Positions 24,667 to 35,740 of a stretch of DNA of 64,000 nt are shown piece by piece. Made by a program: the position numbers and the translations under genes. The stretch comes from Cloeon dipterum (Eukaryota > Arthropoda > Insecta > Ephemeroptera > Baetidae), in contig NC_088789.1 in assembly GCF_949628265.1 (NCBI RefSeq), forward strand, positions 29,195,883-29,259,882, in the 5' to 3' direction. How positions within the stretch are numbered: position 1 is the stretch's first letter; each line of letters starts with the position of its first letter. A model generated the notes under the pieces. That model saw only the letters and a program-made list of their open reading frames with translations, was not told where the DNA came from and ran no database searches.

Positions 24667-27600
24667 TCATTTGAAGTTCCCATAGGTGGCGAAGGAGGAC
24701 AAGTAGTGTTTGGCAGCTTCATACAGAAATCCAAACTGGATCTGGAAACAAATTTAGTAATTGATTAGCACTTTGCATAGGGGAATGTTTTTAATATTTT
24801 CAGGGTTTGAGGGTTTAGTCACAGGTAGGGCAATTTGCTAAGACATGCTCCACCTTTATTTTTTACTCCATCTTTATTTGCGTAAATTTCAAACTCAATT
24901 TTCTAGCATCTGCCCAATTTGAGTTTTGTATTTATCTACATTTATCTTTAATGTTCTAGTAGCATCTCTCTTTTACTGCGTGTGATAGGCTAGATTAATA
25001 AAAAAGATTAATTTTCTGTCTAGTTTTTGCATTAAATTAATAATATCAATCGTTTTACTTTCTCATCGCACGAGAAGAAGCTCAATCGCATATAAACACG
25101 CTCGGTGGCTCATTTAGGCTCTCTTTGGCCGAACGTTAGTTCAATTTTATTACGCTTTCTTAATAACGACACGAGTGTTCCTAATGTGAAATTTACTTGT
25201 CTCGTTTTGAATGGCGACGCCTGTCTAATAATTATATTGAAAATTTTTCTTGTTGCGATAATTTAGCAATGTTCACCAATTTTTCAAGAACCACACAAAA
25301 ATCTCATTTTCTAAGCTGCAGTTTTTCCTATGTAATCACTGCATTTTGAAAGTATTGTTAATTGTAAGCCGGAAGTCTGTTTGGCAGGCGCACACGACCT
25401 ACCGCGGTGGCCGATAACAGATATTCCAAACACACTTCGATTTATCAACATAAAATGAAATAAATTATTTAAATATCTCACTTCTGAGGAAAGAAACGCT
25501 GGTCTGGATTTCCTCAGAGTTCGAACCGCCAGTCCGACGTCGACCTTGTTCTCCAACTTGATTTTTTCGATCACGAAACCAATGCCGAGGAAAAGGCCGC
25601 ACGCCGTCACTCCGTCACTAATCAGAGAGCGATTTTAATTTACTTATTTCTTCAATTTGCTAAGGGAAATTCGTCACTTACTGGCAAACAACGGTGATGA
25701 CGTCTTTATCATTGGTCATTTTCAAACTATCCCAGAGCTCAATGAGCAATTCCGTGTTTGGCGGGGTGACCTTCCCGGGCTTCCAGTCGTAGGCCATTTT
25801 CACGCTCACATTTTTGCGTATTCCCCTCTAAAAATAATTAATTTTGATCACGAAAAAAGACTACGCATAAATGGTTACCGTATTAAGTTGCACATTCAGA
25901 GTTTTGAACTTCTTTCCATCTTCAAAATCATTCAAAATAATTCTGAGTTTTCCAAAGGTAAACCGGCGTTCTTTCGACGGAAGATATTCGCCCTGAAAAA
26001 TTAGATTAAAAATCTGGAAGATAAAAACTAGCAAATTTATTAACTTCTGAAATATGCGGCTCGTTGAGGACGACGATTTCTTTGACGTTGTTCTGGTCGA
26101 TCATCCTCCAAAAATCTTCAACTGTGTTTTTCATCGGCACTTGCGTCGCGATAAATTGTTTGGCTTTCTGATATCCGTCAACGGTGACGGCGTTGATAAA
26201 ACTCGTGGTCACTACGTTTTCGTAAGGAAAGAGTCGAACGATGGCGTTTGATGCTGGCAGTTGAATTAATGAAAATGTGCAAATTAATTAGCATAGCTTA
26301 TAACTCACAGGAAATAAAGTCTGGGTTTCTGCACTTGTCTGTTTCGTTTTTGACAGGCGTTTCCACCCTCTGAAAATCTCTCTCGGAAATCACTTTCAGT
26401 TTGGAAAAGCTCTCCTTCAGGTTCTTCTTGTTGTTTGCCTAAAAGAACGTTCAAATGAATTTTAAATATAAAATTTAATCAATCATTTTTATTGCCTTGA
26501 GCTTCTTGTATTCATCACTGAAATGCTCGCAACTGATTACAAATGTTGGATTTGCAATTATCTCCAAGAGCACCAGATGTGCAAACTCGTATTGCGTCTG
26601 TGAAGATTTTATTTTTATTTTATTTTTTTAACAAAATCGATGGTATTTATACCAAATTGTCGACTAAATTAACTCTCTGAGACCGCATTCGGGAAAAAAT
26701 ATTGACGATGTCGATACGGCCGTGCGATCGAACCATTCGAATGCAAGCATCGATCAAAATAACCGTTCCTGTTCTTTTCGCTCCAGCACTGAAATGTTTA
26801 AGAAAAAATGTAGTTCCGTCACAAATGATTTTTGGAAAAATACCTTGAGTGAACCAATATCGGGTGGTTTTTATCTTTGTGTTCAAACATTTTCTTGACA
26901 AACATAGCCATTGACTGTGGATAAAGCGGCACTCCGTTGTCAGGCCAACTCGTGTAGTGAAGTTGTTGAACCTTCAGCAGATTAATTATTGATTAATTTG
27001 TAAAAACTAACCTATTTATTTACGAGTCTGTTAGTATCATAGAGTGAAACCAATAAAGTTCTCGTGATAAAGTCGGCGTTGATTTCCTCATTAATGGTGC
27101 GAACAGACACGCGGCCGTGTCTCTTTTCCTGGTTTACTTCGGGCCAGTATTTCTCACATTTTTCCTGGTATTTAAAGTAGTTTTTAGATACAATTTATCA
27201 TTCTTGCTTAACATTTTTTTACCTTTCCACGTTCAACTAGATTGGTTACCATAACAATCAACGATACTTTTTCCTGCCAAACCATTCGCCAAAAGTCATC
27301 GAGAGTGTCTGCCGTTGGTCCTTGGGCCGCAATATAAGCTTTTGGCCGTTCATAACCCTTAGAAATAAATCAAGTTATATAGATTAAATGTATATATATC
27401 ATAAAAATTACGTCCACGTAGTTGGCGTTGATGTAGTCGGAGTGAACATCTCCAGGAAGAAGCTCCAGTTTCACTCGGGAAGAGTCGTAAGCGGCAAAAT
27501 TCGCGAAACGATTCTTGCTCTTATTTTCCAGTTTGGAGCCGCACTCCCAGGACTGAGTTTGTCCAAGCGGGAATTTCTTAATAATTAGAAAAAATTAAAT

Positions 27601-30600
27601 AATTTTTTGAGTACAAATTTTAAATCTTTGCCTCGAACTGGTCCTTGAGGAAGTTTACTCGTGCAAAGGCCGATAGCAAGTACCGTTCAACCTCTGTTGA
27701 GTTGGAATCCTTTGGCCTGCTTCCTATTACGACAGCAGCATGATCTTCTATGAGTGGCAAAGCCTGTCGATCAGTTCTCAGATTATCCGAATTTGTGACA
27801 AATCGGACGCTGGGTAGATGGTTTATTGGCCGAGATTTCTGCAATTTCCTTAAATAAAACCACACTTCTGCGAGAGTGGCGAGCGTGGTTAAAATTCCCA
27901 ATATTGTTATGATTGAGGTGATCACTAATCGTAAGTGGTTTTCTTCTTTTACTGAAATATCTATAGTTTTAGTTTTTCCGAATAAAATCGAGGAAATAGG
28001 CTTACGTTGGGAGGGACAAGTGTAATTGCTATAGAGTGTCAACGAGTCTGTTATTTTTAGCACTATTTTGTGCTCTCCACGTTTGCAGTTAGTAACAGAT
28101 TTCTGAAAGTCGATTTCGTCCAACGGTTCGTCCAAAACTTTAACAGTGTCATTGTAGAACACCGTCAGCCACATTGGTCGGCACAGTTCCTCTTTTGCGG
28201 CAGAGCCGACATTCAAGCTGATGGAAAACGTGTTGCTCTTGGTTCCTTCTACCACAATAAATGCATCATCTGTGTTTCATTACGTTTAATTAGTCTAATT
28301 AATTTAATGGGATAAAACTATCTTTCCAAGAGGCCTGCAATCAGTTGTAAAATCAAGCGCTTTTCCAGGAAAAAGATTTTGAGGGTATTTCTCTGCGCCT
28401 GTCTCAAAAAGGACAAATCTTATGTTGTAATCGGTATTTGGCGTCAAATTTGAAAGGGTAAACTCCTGTTGGTTGCTTTGAATCAACTCTGCTCCGCTTG
28501 CATTTCTCCATTCAAGTTCTGCTTTCTAAAAGAAATTGAATATTTTAACATGCACAAATTATTTTAAATTTTTGTCTCACGTACTTCCCTGTATTGAATC
28601 AAGATTCGGTCGACTCTTGCTTTTCCCCTTAAACTCGCAGCCAGGTCCAGAACGATCGCATTCAATTCAATTTCCTTGATTTTTGGAACTTCCGTTTGAA
28701 TTTCTAGAGTTCGATTTTTATATTCAAAACAATCCAAAGGTGCGGTAACTTATTTTACTGTTCGTGCATTCGGGGTAAGTATATCCGGCAACGCAATCAC
28801 CTTGACATCTTCCGTCACTTTGATTATAATTTTCGTTGAAACAAAATCGATTGTGGGTCTCGGAGCAGTTTATGCCGAACTTCCTTCCATTGCATTCTAT
28901 CAGTCCGTTATTTTTTCATGTGAAAATATAGAAGTGTATATTAAAACAATAATATGTAGTAATAATTAGATAGAAATTCTTGCAAATTCGTAAAAATATG
29001 AATTTCCATGTGTAAGAAAAGGAATGATGGAAATGAAAAATCAGCGTTAAAAAATATTGATGGTGATTCACAAACCAAAGTGCTTGATGCCACTTTTATG
29101 GCAAAATTAGCAGGATAGTTGTTGTTTCTAAATAATATGCATTTCTTGTCTAAATCAATATTTTAAAGTAATAATTAACTTTCAGCAAAATAATAATTTC
29201 AAAGAAATGGTTCCCTGCTCATCTTAATAAAAAATGAATAAATCATCAGGGTCTGGCATGTATCCCGCGGCGCAGCCTCCAAGACACTTCCCATTCACTC
29301 TATTATAATTGCCTCTATATTTGCAGTGTCCATTGGAGATTTGTGAGCATAGTGTTTGCCAAAACTGTTTCCAGTGCACGCTAGTCATTTAAATAAAATT
29401 AAAAACGTATATTTCACTCTATATTGTGATTTGGTGAGAGCAAATAATTAATAAAGCAAGTAATTATTGTGCAACTCAAGCAGCACCTCGGCCCTGAGCT
29501 TATCATTTATCATTATCATCCAAGGCGCACGTGTTTTGTAGCTCTCCAGTTGCACAAATAATAGTCATTTAATATCATTTTGCTTAAGCACTGCCCATTT
29601 CAGAAGAAAGAAGAACATTTAAAAACTGTCCCATTGGAGAGGCAATGCAGTTTTTACTCAGAATCTCACTGGAGAGTTTGCCGGAAATTGTGAATTGTTG
29701 CGGCCGCCAGGAGGCTAGAGAGTTCAAATTCACACTTTTAAACAAAATATATGATGATTTAATCGCATAAAATACTGTTCAATTATTTTGTGAATTTATG
29801 TTTTTCAATGATGTTTGGCTTTCATGATTCACGAAAAACGTGAAACCCCGCACTGAATAACTGTCCGGCGGCACAGTTTCCTCCTCAGTGTGTTGTGTTG
29901 CCGTTTCCCAAATTCAATCTTTTTGACTTGTGATACATGCATTTTTTTATTAAGAGTACTATAGACATCCTCAAAATGGGTGCAAATCAGATCTATTGAA
30001 CTACCAGGCTTCAATAGGATGTGCTCTTTTCATTACCTTCTACGCATCTCGGCGGGTTCTTGTATCCTAGGGAACAATCCCTGCAATTTTCTCCGGAAAA
30101 CCCAGCAAAGCAGGAGCAATTTAGATGATTCTCCTGATTGCTACACAGTTGGTATCCAGCACAATCTCCTCCAAATTCTCTGCAATCGCTGAGAGTATAC
30201 AGGACTAAAATACAAATTATATGTAAATTCAAAAAATGGAAAAAATGAAGCCTTCAAAATACGGTTTGTGAAGTGATTCTTGTTGGTGCCTAGCGTTGTT
30301 TTTTCTTCACCCAAAGCATTGCAGTTCGACATGATTGGCGCCGTAGGTTCTATTTTGAGATGTTCAATAAAATCGACTTTCTCAAAAAATATAACTCACC
30401 TTCTTTGCAGAATTTAATCCCTCCAAGGACGAGATCTGCAAAGTGAGCCACCAGCTTGACTTTCAAACCCTTTTTCAGTGTGAATGATGTTGAAGTAATT
30501 CTCTGCTCAATCCACTCCATTTTTCCACTTGTTTTTATTGGGAATTCTTCATAGTAACGTCCATACCACACTTCTAAGGTTAGTGCTTTTGTATAAATTC

Positions 30601-33298
30601 CCAAGCTTTCTTTTGAAAGGTACACGATGTCGACACAAAACGCATTTGGAAAATCATTCCGAATTTGCAATTCCAAGTAGCTCTTGGCATCGTCATGCAA
30701 AGAACGTAGCACTCCATCTAAGTAAGCAATTCATGAAAGAAATTCGCAAAAATAGATTGAGTATAGCGTACATTTGTGAATTTTGAATTGACCTTCGCTG
30801 TTTGTTCTGAATGAGAGATGGTAGTACCATAAACTTCGTGAAAAGCTGTAAAAGCTGAAAAGAAGTAAATTAATGCGGATTCAATAAATGTTTGATTTAT
30901 TAAATTCGGAATATAAGTTGAATATAACATATCCACCATTTTCCCGCAACACTGCCACCCAAAAACACCCTATTCTAGACGCCAGAACAAAATCAAACCT
31001 CAAATTCTGAATCAGCGCAAAAGTTTGGTCACTTTTTCACGATGAATTTTCGAAACTTTTTCCATAGAGGTTTAACATGGAACATTGGATTCCCGTGCAG
31101 TATTTTTTTTGTAATATGGTATATGAGTTTTGGGGTGCAGTGATATATTGCATTGAATATTGCCCCTCGAATATATAAATGATTGCAATCATTATTAAAA
31201 TAAATGACCCTTCTCATACACCTCTTAATTTACCTTTTTATGACCACGATGCGCTGTGAAATCTTAAAAACTAATTCAATCACTCTCACAATAAATTGAA
31301 AAACCAATCACTCATTGAAAAGCAATTTTGAATAGTTGCTAGCAAACCTCGGAAAGTGGTGAATTTGTATCTGGTTTCCCGTTACGCTTAGAACATCTTC
31401 ACGATTGTGACCATCAAACGAAATTTCAAATGTGGCATGCGCCCATCTCTTCCCTTGGTAGAAAACATTTTCATTCTAAGAAAAGTCACGCATATATTAG
31501 AGTTGGGGGTTAAAGGCAGTCGAAATTCTTTCCTGGCGATAAAAGCAAGACTCTAGTTTGAAATATGAATTTGCGAAGATAATATTTGAAATAATCATTA
31601 TTTTGCTTAGAAACGGTATCGATCACTTTCATATTTATTCGAACAACTTAATAGATTTTTATCGTTTGTTGTCCGTGTAGACCTTTTACGTAAGTTTTCT
31701 TTCTGGGCTTACTATCTTTATAATTTTAAATACCAACCGATACAATTTTTGTAAAATCTCCACACATTTGACCACTGCCCTGGTAATCAGGAATGAAATC
31801 ACAGGATCTCAAAACAGAACGATGTGCTTTTTTTCCCCATCCATCAATGACAGCGTTAAATCCTTTTCTCAGGGTTGGATCATCCGTGAAAAGGAACTGC
31901 GCAGAGTCGGTAGCCAAAATTGAAAAATGCATCTTGAAGTTGTGCGGTCGTGTGATTTTGATTTTTTCCTGATATTTTCCATTGGTTGGGAAGACCGGCA
32001 GATCTGAAATTTAGAGACTGCAATCCTGACACAGCCGGAGAATAGAATTTCAGAATATATACCATGCCAACGGTAATCACGGACTAACGGGAAAGAATCT
32101 GATGATTCCTCTGTATTTAATTCGTATTTCCAGCCAATCCTGGACCAATGCAAACATCTTTTTTCTATCACCAGATTGCAATCGTATGTAGCGGGAGTGT
32201 TGGAAGAGTAATAACCATCTAAAAGAGTAAAACCACGAAGTCCGGATTACTGGAGCCTGCCATGATAACGCTTATTTATGGGAGGATTTCCCTGTGCGAC
32301 AAAAAGGTCCTTCGAACCGAACCCAAAAATGCCGTAGATGAAAAATAAACTGTCCCGAAAAATTATTCGCCGCATGCTTAGGTACGGCTAAAATAAGAAA
32401 GAAGTGAGACAAATTTCTGTAGCTTCAATTTTTTTCTAATAGACTGCTATATATCGTTCATGTCCGTTTAGTCCGCAGTTTTCATTTTGCATGCGACCTC
32501 TTAACATATTTTATTTTATATTTCCGAAAGACACACTGAAACCAAATTTTTGCATATATTCCAATTAATATACTGATAGTTGAAAATGTTGGGTACATAA
32601 TTTTTCCAAAAAAATTATTTTTGTGACGTGCGAGCAGAGGCGTAAAGAAAAACGCACGTTGCTTTGGCGCGCGCAATGCTTGAACGTTTTAGTCGCTACT
32701 GCGCAAGCGTCACCCCCAAGCATATATCACGGCATTGGCAGCTGTGACGTCGGAAGGGTGACGCACTGGCGCAACAGCGAGCAAAAGCAAAGTGCGTTTT
32801 GTTTTACACCTCTGCTCGCACGATACAACCAATTTTCTCGATCGAAATAATAATAAACCCTTCTACCTCAACCCTCAGAATCGATTGGAATAAAAAATGT
32901 GGTTTCTTTGGGTCTTTAAACCGAGAAAAATTGGTTTCAATACCGCATGTTGTCTAACCACACACACAAAAGTAAGCGCACAATTGGGCTTCAGAGACAA
33001 ATCGAATATTTTACTATGTACCTCAAAGAATTATGGACATCATGACAACAACAACAAAAATCAAAAAATACTTGCATTTATGGTGATTATTCGGTGTTCC
33101 TGCTGTGCCACCCGATGTTTTGTCAGTGACGCATGACTGCAACTTACCATCTTTCCAAATTTCAAACTCGTATCCGTTCGTGCCGTTGAGTTCTGATCAT
33201 TTTGAAGATTAACGACCACACTTTATGAGCACTCCAATTTATCACTAACCTCTTAGAAGAAGAAAAGCGATTAACGGGGCAGCGAAACGCCCGAACAT
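24667..33298 (-). CDS. Receptor tyrosine phosphatase paralogue, RPTP-2 (predicted pseudophosphatase)
   Basis: Same design as RPTP-1; signal peptide exon 33250-33298, last exon 24667-24741. Intracellular exons keep length and phase: 27632-27951 (membrane helix), 27412-27576, 27223-27357, 27024-27164, 26844-26971, 26653-26788 (D1), then 26496-26597, 26309-26438, 26045-26253, 25879-25992, 25682-25827, 25482-25617 (D2). D1 has lost key residues: the catalytic Cys codon is TCA (Ser, 26846-26848), the loop reads [14 protein letters not shown] is KNRF and WPDH is WPDN. The D2 loop is also non-catalytic. Two donors read GC instead of GT (after 26496 and 27632 on the reverse strand). The EGF region is reduced: two modules are fused in one exon (about 30059-30208), and another (about 29250-29380) has a frameshift and no donor. 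Coding exons are otherwise open, so a retained non-catalytic receptor is more likely than a dead gene. Confidence 0.75.
29250..29380 (-). pseudogene. Broken EGF exon inside RPTP-2
   Basis: The reverse strand encodes EGF-like Cys spacing ([15 protein letters not shown], then [15 protein letters not shown]). However, the amino part (CTGNSFG) is one base out of frame with the rest, and the 3' end runs into flanking sequence with no GT donor and no final Cys. Because the EGF exons are phase 1-1, skipping it would leave the receptor in frame. Confidence 0.6.
32628..32821. mobile_element. 194-bp inverted-repeat element, RPTP-2 copy
   Basis: Same element and same position as in RPTP-1, with ends GTGCGAGCAGAGGCGTAAAG and TTTTACACCTCTGCTCGCAC. 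Confidence 0.7.
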
Positions 33299-33705
33299 GG
33301 TTGTAATTTCCCAATCAGCTCGACCGAGAGCTCAAGCTACACTGTAATCGAGCAAGCAAGCAAGGAAGTAAAGTGGACTCGATCATTTCCTTGTGTATTT
33401 TATCTCAAAGTTACTCGAGAAAGCAAAAGTGAAAAATAATAAGGAAATTTATGTATGCTCAGATTTACAAAATGATATTTTCATAATTACAATCTGTAGG
33501 GAAACTTCTGCTAGGCTCTCGACAGAAGAATGTCTTTATTATTTTCTATAGGAGAGTAATAGCTTACTCAAAAAGCTGCCGCAGCGTATCTCTCAATATG
33601 ATATGTCAGGACTTGTGAGTTACTTTTTTTGCTCTTTTTATCCCTGTTCGTGGATGGGGAAAGGCGGCGCGCACTGCACTAGCACGAATGCTGAAACCCG
33701 GGTCC

Positions 33706-33840
33706 CAATAACACCGCGAACGGATGACATGGGCGCACCAGGCCGCACAGGGACGCCCACTGAAGGGCCACTTGCCTCCGCACCGAGGACTGCATTGAAA
33801 CGCTAGACATTCGTCCCGTGAAGCCAAATCGCTAGAAAAT
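33706..33840. repeat. SINE-like dispersed repeat, copy c
   Basis: Duplicate of copy b carried by the RPTP tandem duplication: CCGCACCGAGGACTGCATTG and AAACGCTAGACATTCGTCCC. Confidence 0.55.
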
Positions 33841-34134
33841 AAACGAGTCATGGGAAATAAAGTTAAAATTTAATCAACTGGTGTGAAAGATTAAAAAATA
33901 AAACACGACTTATCAAGTTGTATGACGTAGGTTACACTAAAATAGAAATTCGTAAGTTGTTATCGAACTAAGTATTGATAAGGCTAAATTTTTGTTACAA
34001 AAGTTACATATTTTTTCTTTCTTGACATCCGTGTTTCCAGTTTTAAAAATTTAACTCTCTAATTTTTACAGGCTGAGAAAACATACAAAACGTAGCAGAA
34101 GGTAGTCAGAAGTCATAAATTGTCTAATTGTGCC

Positions 34135-35740
34135 CATCCTAAGACCTCCCAGCGAGTTTTAGGCCCGTGCGACCTCCTCAGGGTAAACGGTGACCTTTCA
34201 AAGGTACAAAACGCGATTTTTCGATATTCGCGACCCGCCAGCGGGGGCCCTATGGGCCCCAGGGCCCCCAAACTCGAGATTAGAACAGGCGACGAGTAGA
34301 CAAAGCCAACGGTGTGCGGGAAACATTTTCCCGCCCCATAGCAAAAAAGTTATTAAACGGGCAAATTTGCTCATTTGTTCACTGAGTACCTTTCGGCAGG
34401 TATATCTCCGGATATAAGCAAAATATAAATAAAATGGCTCCATCATCGATGCGAAATTTATCTGCGAACATTTTAAGACTAAAGTCCACCTGATCGGATG
34501 AAAAACCTGGGAGGAGATAGGTTTGGCGCGCGGCGCGGAATGGTTTTTCGCATCCCATAAGCTTAACATTGGAATTTCGAATTCGGATTTCGGGCAGCAA
34601 AAAATTCTTTTCGGCCACGACTGCAATACTATACTCTTCCGCTCGGAAAACAGTCCCTGCAAACCGAAATTGGCGGAAATCCGGGCTATAGGCGAATTAC
34701 GGCGGCGCATTGAATATCCGCGTTTTGCCGTGCAAGCCAATGGCCAGGCTGAAAATACGCGCGGCGCCGCCGCGGAGCCGCCGGGCGCTGATTTTCGAAT
34801 ATGACCATCGGACACAAACGACTTTGTGCGCGCCTGTCTGGAACCAAATTTTTAGCGGTCTAACTCTGCCCAAATTGATTTTATAAGGGTTTTTGGTGTG
34901 CAAAAACGTGTGCACAGCAGCGCACACGCAGCGCCTGAAATAGTTTCATTTTTGCCAAAATTCGAGTATTCGCCGCAGCGTCGACCGCGATCCCTCATTC
35001 GAAAGTGCCCACCGAACACTTCAACCTGGCGTGCCCAAACGACCTTCATCAGGGTCCCCCGACCTGAGATCGATTCCTATGCCGAATTTAATTGCGTTTT
35101 CAGCGTTTTCCATCATGTTTGACGCTGCATTGCGTTGACTAGCCGCATTTCAAACCACCAACCTTCCTCAGGTCGTCCACCCTGAGCACTTTCACTACGC
35201 GATTTTAGCGGCGGCAACGATTCATTTCGCTTCCTTCGTCTCACTTAGAGTGCAAAAAAGTGAGTTTTTAATTCGCGCGAGCGGCGCATCGTGCACTGCA
35301 GGCGCATTTCGCACATTTTAATTCATTTTTTCCCTAAAATTCGAGTATTCGCCGCAGCGTCGACCGTGAACCCTCATTCGAAATAGCCCGCCAAGGACTT
35401 TAACCTGCCGCGACCGGTCGACCTTTCTCAGGGTCCCCCGACCTGAAACCCTCGAACAGAGCGCCTAGGTGTTTCCCGTCCAACGACTGGACCGGCGGAG
35501 CGATTTTCGCGCGCGACCCCTCCCCGGACGCGTCTCGCCAGCGCGCGCACCCCCCAACCACCCCGGCGACCTTTCTCAGGGTGGCCACCCCGATATCTCT
35601 CCCAGGGGCGGTTTTCCTGGCATTTCCGGCGCCGCAGGCGCCGGCGCGCCCCCGACCGGCGGTCGCCGCCCGCGTCCGGGTTCGGGGGCGAATCCGAGTT
35701 GGCCCCAACTCGGAACTCTAGTGCGAAGCGCTTGTTCAGT
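34135..35740. repeat. GC-rich, CpG-dense block with internal repeats, second copy
   Basis: Counterpart of 22385-23990. It starts with an extra segment (about 34131-34170) absent from the first copy. The CTCAGGGT-type motifs recur near 34177, 35048, 35166, 35428 and 35575. It lies 0.9-2.5 kb upstream of RPTP-2. RPTP-3 has no such block upstream. Confidence 0.65.
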
